42,283 bases of DNA from NCBI GenBank assembly GCA_022360275.1, contig JAKSDC010000007.1:1-42283 (forward strand), read 5' to 3'. The stretch is from Chlorobiales bacterium (GTDB taxonomy: Bacteria > Bacteroidota > Chlorobiia > Chlorobiales > Chlorobiaceae). The notes beneath the pieces were generated by a model. The model searched no databases, was not told the origin of the DNA, and saw only the letters and a list, made by a program, of their open reading frames with translations. The position numbers were made by a program, and so were the translations under genes. Within the stretch, counting starts at the first letter, position 1, and each line of letters begins with the position of its first letter. Positions 25,058 through 34,145 of this stretch are shown here, one piece after another.

Positions 25058-26518
25058 TTATAAATCTTTCGTTACGGACAACGAAAGGTTTTTCTCTATG
25101 CCGAACTTTTTCAGCTTGCGGTAGAGCGAAGAGCGGCTTATGCCGAGTATCTCAGCTGTTTTCGTCTGGTTGCCGCCGGTCAGCTCGTAAGCCTTAATGA
25201 TTGCCTGAAGCTCGGCATTTTTCAAAAGAAGCCCTTTGCTTTTCTGTTCGGGAGCGGGGGGGACAGGAGCGAAGGCTGACGGGGGGGGGCTCTTTTCTGC
25301 AGCAGAACGTTCCGGCAATGCGGCTTTTTCCTGCGGCTTTGATTGAAAAAGCAGCGGTACCGAGTCTATTTCATTGCCTTTGCGGTTTATGGCGGCTCTG
25401 CGAACGATGTTCTGAAGCTCACGAATATTTCCCGGCCAGTCGTATTCGGAGAGTTTGTCAAGCACGGATTTGCTAAGTGCCAGTTGTTCAATGTTGTTTG
25501 CTGTGCAGAAGCTTTCAAGGAAATGGTTCGCCAGCAGAGGGACGTCTTCCCTACGTTCTCTCAGAGAGGGAATGAAGAGCGGGTATTCTTCGAGGCGGTA
25601 ATAGAGATCGGCACGGAAGGTTTCGTTTTTTATCGCGTCGGAGAAGTCTTTGTGCGTTGCTGAAATGAGGCGGAAATCGACGGCCCGTTCTTTTTTTTCT
25701 CCAACACGTCTGATTTTTTTTTCCTGAAGCACGCGAAGGACCTTGGCCTGGATGTCAAGGTTCATGTCACCGATCTCGTCGAGAAAAATCGTGCCGCTGT
25801 CAGCCTGTTCAAAAAAGCCGGTATGATCACTGTTTGCACCGGTAAAAGAACCTTTGACATGGCCGAAAAGCAGGCTGTCTGCAAGCTCGTTGGAGATCGC
25901 AGCACAGTTTATGGTTACGAAAGGCCCTTTTTTCCGTTTGCTTCCATTGTGAATTGCCTGAGCGAACAGCTCTTTTCCAGTTCCACTTTCACCGATTACC
26001 AGAACGTTCACCTCGGTTTCCATTACCTGTATTGCCTGCTCGATACATTTTTTGAGAGCAGGACTTTCCCCGTAAATGCGTCTGAAAATATTCTGCTGCT
26101 CGAGCTCTTTTTCCAGGAGCTGAACCTTTTTTTTCAGATTTGATTCAGAAAGGGCGTTGCTGACCGTTATTTCGAGCCGGTCGTTTTTGACCGGTTTGGT
26201 AAGATATTCGTAAGCTCCCATCTTGATGCACTGGACCGCCTGACTGATGTCATCTGAAGCGGTGATCATAATAACCGGCAGTGCAATGTCGCTTGCCTGA
26301 AGATAGGAGAGCACCTCCATGCCGTTCTTGCCCGGCATGTTCAAGTCCAGAAGCAGAAGGTCTACTTTTTCTGAACTCAGCGAATGAATACAAGCGTTTC
26401 CGTCATTTGCCGTCAGAGCGTTATAACCCAGTTTGGTAATGACATGACTGATCAGCGTCCGCGTGCCTGCGCTGTCATCGGCTATCAGGACATTGGGCTT
26501 TTCTTTTTTTGCACTCAT
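25058..26518 (-). CDS. NtrC/AtoC-type sigma54-dependent response regulator
   Basis: The 486-residue protein has three domains. Receiver (1-120): acidic pair Asp14/Asp15, phospho-acceptor Asp58 in LLLLDLNMPGKNG, and the conserved Lys in YLTKPVK. AAA+ domain (about 145-380): Walker A GESGTGKE (176-183), sigma54-contact loop GSFTGA (223-228; usual form GAFTGA) and Walker B GTIFLDEIGD (242-251). A proline/alanine-rich linker leads to a Fis-type helix-turn-helix at the C-terminus (TKTAEILGISRSSLYRKLKKFG). It activates sigma54 promoters when phosphorylated. No sensor kinase is encoded nearby. The divergent small gene at 26792 has a sigma54-like element and is a plausible target. Confidence 0.94.
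   Translation of the reverse strand: MSAKKEKPNVLIADDSAGTRTLISHVITKLGYNALTANDGNACIHSLSSEKVDLLLLDLNMPGKNGMEVLSYLQASDIALPVIMITASDDISQAVQCIKMGAYEYLTKPVKNDRLEITVSNALSESNLKKKVQLLEKELEQQNIFRRIYGESPALKKCIEQAIQVMETEVNVLVIGESGTGKELFAQAIHNGSKRKKGPFVTINCAAISNELADSLLFGHVKGSFTGANSDHTGFFEQADSGTIFLDEIGDMNLDIQAKVLRVLQEKKIRRVGEKKERAVDFRLISATHKDFSDAIKNETFRADLYYRLEEYPLFIPSLRERREDVPLLANHFLESFCTANNIEQLALSKSVLDKLSEYDWPGNIRELQNIVRRAAINRKGNEIDSVPLLFQSKPQEKAALPERSAAEKSPPPSAFAPVPPAPEQKSKGLLLKNAELQAIIKAYELTGGNQTKTAEILGISRSSLYRKLKKFGIEKNLSLSVTKDL
25066..25093 (+). terminator. trxB terminator embedded in the 3' end of the convergent regulator gene
   Basis: CTTTCGTT (25066-25073) pairs with AACGAAAG (25080-25087) in an 8-bp stem with loop ACGGAC, followed by GTTTTT. 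It overlaps the last codons of the minus-strand response regulator (stop at 25058-25060). Confidence 0.75.
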
Positions 26519-26558
26519 GGGGGAGGATAAAGAGGGTTTCGGTTCTTATGTGGAATAT

Positions 26559-26656
26559 ATAATACAGCTTAGAGTGAAACAAACAGACATGGTGCACTGC
26601 CGGGTTCTGTTTCGTTTGTATCGTTTGAGTGTACGCTTGTGAAACAGCTGTATTAT
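26559..26656. promoter_or_regulatory. Inverted repeat and repeated GAAACA words between regulator and small gene
   Basis: ATAATACAGCT (26559-26569) is repeated in inverted form as AGCTGTATTAT (26646-26656), a perfect 11-bp match 76 bases apart. Between and beside the arms the word GAAACA occurs three times: at 26577-26582, as its complement TGTTTC at 26608-26613, and at 26641-26646. Spaced repeats 70-170 bases before a sigma54-like element fit activator-binding sites. Binding by the adjacent regulator is inference. TATAAT at 26558-26563 may also belong to a sigma70 promoter. Confidence 0.45.
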
Positions 26657-26729
26657 TTTGAGAGGTTTCGCATCAGGCGAAGTGCCTTGGAGCGCCACGG
26701 TTTGGGGGCAGAACAACATGAAAAAGAGT

Positions 26730-26745
26730 TGGCATGAATGTTGTC
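26730..26745 (+). promoter_or_regulatory. Sigma54-like promoter element
   Basis: TGGCATGAATGTTGTC resembles the -24/-12 consensus TGGCAC-N5-TTGCW. GG is in place and TTG is at the right spacing, but the -12 GC is GT. It lies 47 bases before the ATG of the small gene and downstream of the inverted repeat. Confidence 0.4.
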
Positions 26746-26791
26746 TGGTTTTAACAGTAAAGATTGTTAATTCAGATCAGCGGAGGATGTC

Positions 26792-27010
26792 ATGCAAATC
26801 GATCAAAAAGTAAAGTTGCTGCAAAGCGAGCTTGGCGAGTTAAAGAACGACGTCAGTGAATTGATCTCTGATGAAGGGTCACGTGCATATTTGCGTTTTG
26901 AGGAGCGGGCTTGTGTGGAAGAGATTCTCAATGCGCTACATGAAGATATTCAGGTGCTTGAAAAGGGTGCGGAAGTAATTGCGCTGATTCTGGCCGGTGT
27001 TGAGAATTAG
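26792..27010 (+). CDS. Small coiled-coil protein of unknown function
   Basis: This 72-residue soluble protein is preceded by an excellent ribosome site (GGAGG at 26782-26786). It is acidic, with heptad-like leucine spacing (KLLQSELGELKNDVSELI) and a second helix (EEILNALHEDIQVLEKGAEVIALIL), suggesting a helical hairpin or coiled coil. I do not recognise the family. The sigma54-like element upstream and the divergent sigma54 activator suggest controlled expression. It could be a small regulator or a partner protein, but nothing in the sequence shows a function. Confidence 0.7.
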   Translation: MQIDQKVKLLQSELGELKNDVSELISDEGSRAYLRFEERACVEEILNALHEDIQVLEKGAEVIALILAGVEN

Positions 27011-27043
27011 TGAAGGTTTTAATTCAGAAACCAACTTTTCTTT

Positions 27044-27919
27044 TCAATCACCAGTATTCAATCTCACGGTAAAGATTTCATTTTTTGCCTCGTTGACCAG
27101 CATCAGTTGTTCGTTATTTGTGAAAACGACCGATTCTATTTGTCCCGCGCCTTCGAGCGGGATCTGTTTTTTCCTGCCTGCAAAAAAGTCGTCATCCTGA
27201 AAATCATAAAAGATCCAGAGCGACCTGTAAGTGAGTACCGCGAGCATTTTCTGGTCCGGCGAGATATCGGCCGCCGTTACGTAACCACCTATAGGATATG
27301 TTTTTATGAGCGTCAGATTATTGACGGTGTTTTTTTCTTGTCTGTCAAGGCGGTAAAGAGTCGTAGCCGAGTCATGCAGTCGTTTGGTAAGAAGGTAGAT
27401 CTTCTTTTTGAAGACAAAGACGGCTTCGCAATCATAGATCAGTTTGTCAGGAGAGGATAGGTGCTGTTCGGGATACCGTACTCGTATAACTTCTGCTTTT
27501 TCAGAAGCGCTGCTGCCAGGAGCCGGTTCCCGGATAGTGTAGATCTGCAGTTCTTTTCGCCTGCTGTAGTTATTCCCCACATCACAGATATAGAGCTTTC
27601 CCGAACGATCAACAGCCAATGCCTCCCAATCTGTGTTTTTTGCACCAGTGACCGCTATGCCTTTGCCTGAGGCGGAAACCACCTTTCCTTCAGGACTCAG
27701 AGGGACAATGACCGCCGGATTTCCGGAATCGTTGACGGCCCAGTAAACATCTGTATAGCAACGGCTTTTTGCAAGGCCGGAAATTTCAAGTCCGGCGTTT
27801 TTTTCAACATGACCGACCGGGTCGAGATAAAGAGTGGAGACATTGTTTGCCGTGTTGTCACATCCGGTTACAGCAAAGTTTACAAGTCCGGATAGAAGCA
27901 GAATAAAAGTCAGTTGCAT
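27044..27919 (-). CDS. Lipoprotein with beta-propeller-like repeats
   Basis: The 291-residue protein begins with a lipoprotein signal (LLLSGLVNFAVTGC, lipobox VTGC), so it should be lipid-anchored in the envelope. The mature part shows propeller-like strands: EISGLAKS, YWAVNDSGNPAVIVPLSPEGKV, DWEALAVDRSGKLYICDVGNN, YDCEAVFVFKKKIYLLTKR, and AADISPDQKMLAVLTYRSLWIF. The EISG, then WEALAV, then DVGNN order resembles SdiA-regulated/esterase-like-phytase-type propellers. The gene at 34146 shares the EISG and DFEDIAV pattern, so the two may be distant paralogues. Function is unknown. It is convergent with the small gene at 26792. Confidence 0.75.
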   Translation of the reverse strand: MQLTFILLLSGLVNFAVTGCDNTANNVSTLYLDPVGHVEKNAGLEISGLAKSRCYTDVYWAVNDSGNPAVIVPLSPEGKVVSASGKGIAVTGAKNTDWEALAVDRSGKLYICDVGNNYSRRKELQIYTIREPAPGSSASEKAEVIRVRYPEQHLSSPDKLIYDCEAVFVFKKKIYLLTKRLHDSATTLYRLDRQEKNTVNNLTLIKTYPIGGYVTAADISPDQKMLAVLTYRSLWIFYDFQDDDFFAGRKKQIPLEGAGQIESVVFTNNEQLMLVNEAKNEIFTVRLNTGD

Positions 27920-27949
27920 AAGGGACAGGCATAGAAGAAAGGGGGTGGT

Positions 27950-28384
27950 TCAGGATTCGGCCCTTGTTTGTCTGCCGTCACTGCAGATGAAACAGCGATA
28001 ACTACCCGGGCCTCGCTGGTTGCCGAGATGTGTATGCAGTGCACGCAGCAGCTCATCAATTTCACGCAAAAGATGCCGGTGTTCAAAGGCAAGAGAAAGA
28101 AGAAAAAGGGGAAAGGTGATGTGTTCTCTTCTCAGTTTTTTCAGAACGTTACCCATTGCTCTGGTTACATGTGGGAACCAGTGAATATGCAGGGGCTTTG
28201 TTTCCGTTTCGTTTTGATCGTCGCCGGCCACCTTGTAATCGCAGGCAAAGAAAAAGTCTTCGCTGTCTGTCCATTCGATGACGATCCGGTAGGGTTTTAC
28301 TTCTTGTTGCGACATAAGCACGGTGGAAAAGTTGCCAGGCGGAGCTGAGTGTAGTTGTGCTTTTATATACAAAGATTTCCTCAT
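27950..28384 (-). CDS. Hypothetical protein, 144 residues
   Basis: I do not recognise this protein. It is soluble, with aromatic and histidine-rich stretches (KPYRIVIEWTDSEDFFFACDY, PLHIHWFPHVTRAMGNVL), a leucine-rich helix (LFLLSLAFEHRHLLREIDELLRALHTHL) and two C-terminal cysteines (YRCFICSDG) that could bind metal. It lies between the lipoprotein gene (31 bases downstream) and trmH (50 bases upstream), all on the minus strand, so it may be in one transcript. The start is uncertain; Met24 (MSQQEVKPYR) is a reasonable alternative because the first 23 residues look unstructured. Confidence 0.55.
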   Translation of the reverse strand: MRKSLYIKAQLHSAPPGNFSTVLMSQQEVKPYRIVIEWTDSEDFFFACDYKVAGDDQNETETKPLHIHWFPHVTRAMGNVLKKLRREHITFPLFLLSLAFEHRHLLREIDELLRALHTHLGNQRGPGSYRCFICSDGRQTRAES

Positions 28385-28433
28385 GCAGGCGAGTCGATAT
28401 TGTTACACTTCGGTGAACTGTCTCCGGCAATGG

Positions 28434-29087
28434 TTAGTTACGAACGATTTTTCCTTCACTGTCGAGCTCGGGATATGGGCGCTGTTTTTCAGCCATTTTT
28501 TTACTGACCGAGGGGTAGGCAAGCTCGAAAAGGCGTTTTTTCATATACTCTTTCGGGAACCTTGGGCGGTTGTAAAGCCCGGCTTCGAGTCTCTGGCGTT
28601 GGGCCTCGAACAGGATGACCGCCGCGGCTACGGACACATTGAGCGATTCAACCATGCCCTGCATGGGAACATAAATGAAATGGTCAGCCTGCGAAACAGA
28701 GCTTTCGGACGGTCCGAAAAGTTCAGCACCCATCACGACGGCTGTTGGTTTGGAATAGTCGATGGCCCTGAAATTAACAGCTTCATCGGTGTAATGTGCG
28801 ACAAGAATCTGCATACCCTGTTTTCTCAGGGCTGCGTATGCGTTCTCGATGTTTTCATGCAAAACAAGAGTAACCCATTTATTGGAGCCTCTCGCAGCCC
28901 GCTGGCGATTTTTTATAACAGTATCCGTTGACACTGCATGCACGGTTTCGATGCCGACGGCGTCACAACTCCTTATAACCGCAGAAAGATTATGCGGTTT
29001 GTTCACATTGTCCATGAGGACAGTGAGGTCAGGCTGTCTGAGAGAGAGGAGCTGTTTGATTCTGGAAAAACGTTCAGAGCTGATCAA
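28434..29087 (-). CDS. trmH: tRNA (guanosine-18-2'-O)-methyltransferase
   Basis: This SPOUT-family enzyme methylates the 2'-hydroxyl of G18 in the tRNA D-loop using S-adenosylmethionine. The 217-residue protein follows enterobacterial TrmH along most of its length as I remember it: RRL-like N-terminus ending RQPDLTVLMDNVNKPHNLSA, IRSCDAVGIETVHAV, AARGSNKWV and QGMQILVAHYTDEAVNFR. The trefoil-knot motifs are VVMGAELFG, IYVPMQGMVESLNVSVAAAV and ILFEAQRQR. Asn in the NKPHN motif and the SLNVS loop are the catalytic and SAM-site residues. It is divergent from the AsmA-like gene. The call is firm, including the specific TrmH subtype. Confidence 0.93.
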   Translation of the reverse strand: MISSERFSRIKQLLSLRQPDLTVLMDNVNKPHNLSAVIRSCDAVGIETVHAVSTDTVIKNRQRAARGSNKWVTLVLHENIENAYAALRKQGMQILVAHYTDEAVNFRAIDYSKPTAVVMGAELFGPSESSVSQADHFIYVPMQGMVESLNVSVAAAVILFEAQRQRLEAGLYNRPRFPKEYMKKRLFELAYPSVSKKMAEKQRPYPELDSEGKIVRN

Positions 29088-29209
29088 TGCTTCGCGTGTC
29101 TTTGTATGTTTTCTGTCCCCGGTCGTGATCGTTTACCGTGAAAAAGAGGTTATAAGCTTAGAAATTGCTTTTCTTGAAAAGAAACCGCACCCCGTTTAAT
29201 ATTACGAAC

Positions 29210-31954
29210 ATGAGCAATTTTCTCAAGTTTTTTCTTCTATTGCTTGTTCTGTTTGCCGTCGCAGTTTTTGTTTTTCTTCAGGCTGTCAAACCGCGTCTGG
29301 ACGGTTACATCAAATCGGTACTCAACAGTTCCGTTGAAGCAACAATAGATTACGGCGATGTAGACATATCGCTGTTCAGGGCATTTCCCGGGGTAAGTAT
29401 TACACTCCGTGATCTTCTGGTTACGAAAAACGGCGCTGAAAGTGATACGCTGGGAACTGTTGATCGTTTTTCCGTGGCTTTTGATCTCTTATCGGTTTTT
29501 TCAGGTGATTTCAAGGTTCATTCCGTGAGGGTGGAGCGACCGAGGATAGTTGTCAGTAAAGACAGTGCCGGCAAAAGCAACTGGGATATTTTTCCTGATG
29601 CAGGTTCCCCGGGAACAGTCCGGGATATCTCCGGCTTTACACTCTCTCTGCACGATTTCAAGGTAAGGGACGGTTTCATTGCTTTCCATGACAGCACCAA
29701 CGGAAACACGTTTCTTGTTGATGGCTTAAACCATGAAATGAAGGGACGATTGAGCGGCAGCTCGTCAACGCTTGTGACGAACAATACCATAGAGCAGCTC
29801 AATGTGGGTTTCGGGGGGAGATCCTGGCTTCAGAGGGCCGGAGCTTCGTTCAACGCCGAGATTGCTGCAGATTTTGAAAACAGGAAACTCATGCTCAAGG
29901 AGAACCGTCTGAGGCTCAACGACCTCGGCATTGTGTTCAGCGGCACGATTTCCCTGCTTGATGACGCGGTCAACACCGATCTTGATTTCAAGACTGACAG
30001 GGCTGCATTGAAAGAGCTTCTTTCTCTTTTGCCGGCGGTGTATGAGAATAACTATGAAAAACTCGATGCCGAAGGTGCGGTGTCTTTATCTGGTCATGTC
30101 AAGGGACTGTATAAAGATGACCGGCTGCCTGCTTTCAAGCTGACTATGGAGGTAAGCAACGGCAGCTTTGGGTACCAGGGTGTTCCGGTAAGAGCCGAAG
30201 AGATCGGTTTCAAAGGAAGCATAGAAAATCCGGGCGGTGATGCCGATAAAACCACTTTTTCTGTTCCGAGGCTCAATCTGAAAGTAAACGACAGGCCTTT
30301 TGTCATGAGTCTCGATGTACGAACGCCCGTTTCCGATCCTTATATCGATGCTGCTGTTGACGGCTCGGTTGACCTTGCCGATTTTCAGAAGATTTATCCG
30401 CTCAAGGACCTTCAGATTGCAGGAGAGCTGCTGTCCAATATTGTTGTAAAAGGGAAGCTCTCCGCTTTCAATGCCGGATTGACGGGGCTTGGGGCCACGG
30501 AAGCCTACGGCTCGGTTATAGCAAAAGGGGTTGCCGTTGGATCTGAAAAATTTGCGCCTGATGTCCTGATATCGACCGCTCAGCTCAATCTTTCGCCCGG
30601 TTACCTGAACCTTGTTGAACTGCGTATGATGGCAGGAAAAAGTGATTTTTCCGCAAGCGGAAAACTGGAAAACTATATCGCCTATATCATGCAAAAAGGT
30701 GATCTCAGGGGAACCGCAGAGGTTCGCTCAACCTTTGTTCAGCTTGACGAATTTCGCAATCTGGAGGAAAAAAAGGTGGCGTTGATGCTTCCCGAAAACA
30801 TATCCTTGAAAATAAAGGGAGCCTTCGACAGCGTGCAGTTCGGCGACATGCAGTTTGAACGGGCAAAGGGCGCTATTGTCCTTGAGGACCAGAGGCTTGA
30901 TTTCAAAGATATCAATGCGGAGACATTGGGAGGAAGCGTTACAATCAACGGTTTCTACAGCACGAAGGGAGGGGAAACAGACACGGACTTCAACATTACT
31001 GCCGCTGAAATGAACATTGCACGCTCCTACGAGTCGTTGAAACTGCTTGAAAAAGTGGCTCCTGTTGCCGAATATGCTAAGGGCGATGTCTCGGCCAGGC
31101 TCACTATGCGTTCGCGTCTCGATGATAACCTCAAACCTGTTCCTGAAACTATTTCAGGTAAAGGCAGAATAGAAACAAAGGGGCTGGTTGTCGAAGACTT
31201 TCCCCCGATCCGTAAACTGGCTCTGCTTCTCGACGTCGATGCTCTCGATACCTTGCGCGTGCCGGAAGCAGCCGTGGATTTTGCCGTTGAAAACGGGCTT
31301 GTAACTACGGCGCCGTTTTCTTTTACCATGAATGATATTACCCTGAGCGCTTCCGGGGTTACCGGATTCGATAAAAGCCTTGACTGGAAGATAGGTCTTG
31401 AAATTCCGAAAAGATATATCGGCAAAACCGGGGTCGAAACCATTACGGGCCTGCTTCAAAAGCTTCCGTTAAAAAATATGGATGTTTCGCTGCCTGATAC
31501 GGTAGTTGTCGATGCCGCCCTGAAAGGATCAATAACCAAACCCGAGATAGGACTCGATCTGGGAAAAACAGCCGATCGTATAACCTCGCGCCTGAAGGAA
31601 GATTTACAGCAAAGGGTGGCCGATGAGCTTCGAGAAAGGTTACTCCCCGGATCAGGGGGGGGTAGTGCCGTTGGGGACAGCGGCGGCGTAAAGGGTGTTT
31701 TGAAAAAGGCCGCCGGCGATATCCTGTTCAAAAAGAAAGGTGTTACAAAGGATACAGTGGATACAACCGGGAACAAGAAAGGCGGATTACCTTCGCTTTT
31801 TGAAAACATTCTCGCACCTTCCAGGGAGAAATCAGCCGGGGAAAAGGGAGATCTGGATACAACAGGGGCGGTAAACAGCCCGAAAGACACTGTTCAGGCC
31901 GGAGAGGCAGACAGCTTGCAGGAAAAGAAAAGCATTATCGGTCTGTTCCGATGA
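29210..31954 (+). CDS. AsmA-family envelope protein
   Basis: This 914-residue protein has one N-terminal transmembrane anchor (FLKFFLLLLVLFAVAVFVFLQAV), and the rest is predicted periplasmic. The segment after the anchor (IDYGDVDISLFRAFPGVSITLRDLLVTKN) is the AsmA signature, and long beta-rich repeats follow (SLDVRTPVSDPYIDAAVDGSVDLADF; DLRGTAEVRSTFVQLDEF). The C-terminal SITKPEIGLDLGKTA matches the conserved AsmA end, then a low-complexity Gly/Ser/Lys/Asp tail. AsmA-like proteins form hydrophobic grooves and are linked to phospholipid transport between membranes. I start at ATG 29210, since the upstream 15 codons are not family-like. It is divergent from trmH. Confidence 0.88.
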   Translation: MSNFLKFFLLLLVLFAVAVFVFLQAVKPRLDGYIKSVLNSSVEATIDYGDVDISLFRAFPGVSITLRDLLVTKNGAESDTLGTVDRFSVAFDLLSVFSGDFKVHSVRVERPRIVVSKDSAGKSNWDIFPDAGSPGTVRDISGFTLSLHDFKVRDGFIAFHDSTNGNTFLVDGLNHEMKGRLSGSSSTLVTNNTIEQLNVGFGGRSWLQRAGASFNAEIAADFENRKLMLKENRLRLNDLGIVFSGTISLLDDAVNTDLDFKTDRAALKELLSLLPAVYENNYEKLDAEGAVSLSGHVKGLYKDDRLPAFKLTMEVSNGSFGYQGVPVRAEEIGFKGSIENPGGDADKTTFSVPRLNLKVNDRPFVMSLDVRTPVSDPYIDAAVDGSVDLADFQKIYPLKDLQIAGELLSNIVVKGKLSAFNAGLTGLGATEAYGSVIAKGVAVGSEKFAPDVLISTAQLNLSPGYLNLVELRMMAGKSDFSASGKLENYIAYIMQKGDLRGTAEVRSTFVQLDEFRNLEEKKVALMLPENISLKIKGAFDSVQFGDMQFERAKGAIVLEDQRLDFKDINAETLGGSVTINGFYSTKGGETDTDFNITAAEMNIARSYESLKLLEKVAPVAEYAKGDVSARLTMRSRLDDNLKPVPETISGKGRIETKGLVVEDFPPIRKLALLLDVDALDTLRVPEAAVDFAVENGLVTTAPFSFTMNDITLSASGVTGFDKSLDWKIGLEIPKRYIGKTGVETITGLLQKLPLKNMDVSLPDTVVVDAALKGSITKPEIGLDLGKTADRITSRLKEDLQQRVADELRERLLPGSGGGSAVGDSGGVKGVLKKAAGDILFKKKGVTKDTVDTTGNKKGGLPSLFENILAPSREKSAGEKGDLDTTGAVNSPKDTVQAGEADSLQEKKSIIGLFR

Positions 31955-32114
31955 GCCGGGATACCTCAAACCGGTAATGAAATGATGCCAGAGCGTCTTT
32001 CAGGGAAACAGTTTTCAGGAAGTTAACAAGACCTTCGTGATCCTGCAAGGGTTTATTCATTACATTTCGCCTGGCAAGGTATGTGCATCCTCATCTCATA
32101 ACAAGCATTATTTT

Positions 32115-32816
32115 ATGCAATGGCTCTACTGTGACTTTCATATCCATACGACCTGGAGCGACGGGCACTGTTCTCTGGACAGGGTGGTTGAACTTTACGG
32201 CGAGTCGGGATTTGATGTTATTGCCATTACGGATCATGTCCTCGATAGTGAAAGCATTATACGAAGCGGAAAAACGGCTTCGGAGCTTCATGCGGTAAGC
32301 AGGGAAGCGTTTGCCGAATATCAGCAGGCTTTATGGGCTGCGGCAAGGAGAGCGTGGGAAAGGTATGGTATGCTTTTGATGCCCGGAGTCGAGATAACGA
32401 ACAACACCTCCCGTTACCATATTCTCTCGCTCGATATCAAAGAATACGTTTCTCCGGATCTGGGCGTCGAGGCAATTATCGGGAATACACGAAAACAGCA
32501 AGGCATATCGGTTGCCTGCCATCCTTATGTGAGGAATCATTCGGGAGAGGAGCCCTCGGTACATCTTTGGAAGAACCATGAGAGGCTTGCCACAATGTTT
32601 GATGCCTGGGAGGTTGCCAATCGTGACGATCTTTTCAATGTTGTCGGTTTAAAAAAGTTTAATTATATCGCTAATTCAGATTTTCACGAAGAAAGGCATT
32701 TGCTTTCATGGAAAACGCTGCTGCGGTGTGAAAAAAATATCGAGGCAGTCAAGGAGGCAATAAGAAACAATGACCGGGTATCACTCTTTTTGTACAGGGG
32801 CGGAAAAATCAAGTGA
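32115..32816 (+). CDS. PHP-domain metal-dependent phosphoesterase
   Basis: This is a compact PHP protein of 233 residues. Metal ligands are His9 and His11 in CDFHIHTTWSDG with Asp16, the TDH motif (Asp40, His41) in IAITDHVLDSES, a glutamate in LLMPGVEITN, His in SVACHPYVRN and NSDFHEE near the end. This is the full trinuclear-site pattern, so it should be an active phosphoesterase, unlike the PHP part of the DnaE in this window. Typical substrates are nucleoside 3',5'-bisphosphates or small phosphoesters; the specific one is not readable. Start ATG 32115 places CDFHIH at the family-usual position. The metallophosphoesterase gene follows 55 bases later on the same strand. Confidence 0.88.
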   Translation: MQWLYCDFHIHTTWSDGHCSLDRVVELYGESGFDVIAITDHVLDSESIIRSGKTASELHAVSREAFAEYQQALWAAARRAWERYGMLLMPGVEITNNTSRYHILSLDIKEYVSPDLGVEAIIGNTRKQQGISVACHPYVRNHSGEEPSVHLWKNHERLATMFDAWEVANRDDLFNVVGLKKFNYIANSDFHEERHLLSWKTLLRCEKNIEAVKEAIRNNDRVSLFLYRGGKIK

Positions 32817-32871
32817 GTTGTAGTTTTCAAGCTATACAAGCCAAGCATTTTTTGAAACGCTTGAATGGGGT

Positions 32872-33951
32872 ATGAAACTGCTCAACAACAACGATAAGCA
32901 TCCGCATCTCGAGCGATTGCTGGAGAAGTCCAGGAACATTGATCTCGACGGAGAGTCCAAAATACTCATCCTGAGCGATCTGCATATGGGGAATGGGGGC
33001 AGACGTGATGAATTCCGCCATAACGCGCCCCTGGTCGAGGCTGTATTGGGGAATTATTACCTGCCGGAAAAGTATAGCCTTATTCTGAACGGCGATGTTG
33101 AAGAACTTTTCAAGTTTCCCCTTCACGATATCGTTGCCCGATGGCGTCATATCTACGACCTTTTTCTTCGTTTTAACGAAACCGGCTTTTTTCTAAGAAC
33201 ATTCGGAAACCATGATGCATCGCTGCTGGATGAAAAGGACTATCTTCTTTCGCCTTTTCTGCTGGAGTCCCTGAAGCTTTCCTATCGTGAAGAAGATATT
33301 CTGGTTTTTCACGGCCACCAAGCATCGGTTTTTCTCTGGGAGACCTACCCGTTTGTGAGTCGTTCGATAGTTTGGTTTCTGCGATACATCGCCAAGCCGT
33401 TCGGTATCAGGAACTTTTCAATTGCCTATAACAGCCGGCGCCGTTTTGCAATTGAAAAGTCGATCTATGATTTCTCCAACAACGCGAAAATCGTTTCGGT
33501 TATCGGCCATACACACCGTCCGCTGTTTGAGTCGTTATCCAAAGTGGACTATCTCAACTATCGCATCGAGGAGCTCTGTCGTGCTTTTCCCGCAGCTGAA
33601 GATATGGAAAAAGAGGTGATAAAGGGTAAAATTGCCGCCCTCAAGGAAGAGCTTGCAGCTTGTTATGAGCAAGGGAAAAGAATCGGATTGCGTAGCGGCG
33701 TTTACAATAACCTTACCATACCGAGTGTTTTCAATTCAGGGTGTGCCATTGGGAAAAGAGGAATTACCGCACTGGAGGTTGACCGTGAAAAGATTCGACT
33801 TGTTTACTGGTACAACGGGAAGCAGAGCCGGAAATTTTTAAGTGACCGTGACAGCCGTCCAATCCGGCTCGACGGCACGGGTTACTACAGGATAGTATTG
33901 AATGAAGATCACCTCGATTATGTTTTTTCTCGCTTGCATCTTCTTGCTTGA
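32872..33951 (+). CDS. Calcineurin-like metallophosphoesterase
   Basis: The 359-residue protein has no signal peptide. Dinuclear metal motifs appear in order: LILSDLHMG (Asp36, His38), ILNGDVEELF (Asp75), FGNHDASLL (Asn114, His115), VFHGH around residue 145, and GHTHRP (212-215). A helical insert (EELCRAFPAAEDMEKEVIKGKIAALKEELAA) follows the GHTH loop. The C-terminal part is beta-rich and ends with the unusual repeat of RL near FSRLHLLA. It resembles UDP-diacylglucosamine-hydrolase/Ser-Thr-phosphatase superfamily members, but no specific substrate can be assigned. It is probably co-transcribed with the PHP gene upstream. Confidence 0.88.
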   Translation: MKLLNNNDKHPHLERLLEKSRNIDLDGESKILILSDLHMGNGGRRDEFRHNAPLVEAVLGNYYLPEKYSLILNGDVEELFKFPLHDIVARWRHIYDLFLRFNETGFFLRTFGNHDASLLDEKDYLLSPFLLESLKLSYREEDILVFHGHQASVFLWETYPFVSRSIVWFLRYIAKPFGIRNFSIAYNSRRRFAIEKSIYDFSNNAKIVSVIGHTHRPLFESLSKVDYLNYRIEELCRAFPAAEDMEKEVIKGKIAALKEELAACYEQGKRIGLRSGVYNNLTIPSVFNSGCAIGKRGITALEVDREKIRLVYWYNGKQSRKFLSDRDSRPIRLDGTGYYRIVLNEDHLDYVFSRLHLLA

Positions 33952-34145
33952 ATGTAACTGCTGCTGAATGCAGGGGCCGGCTTTTTTGTGCTGGAGAGTG
34001 TGTGTGTGAAAGGGAAGGCGCGGCAGGTTCTTCAGCCGACAAAAGCACAGGACGATCAGTGCCGGGGGAAATGTAGGTTGCATATTTTCTGTTGTTCACG
34101 GCAGGAGGGAGATGCATTAACCGGCCATAATTACGATATCAAGTC

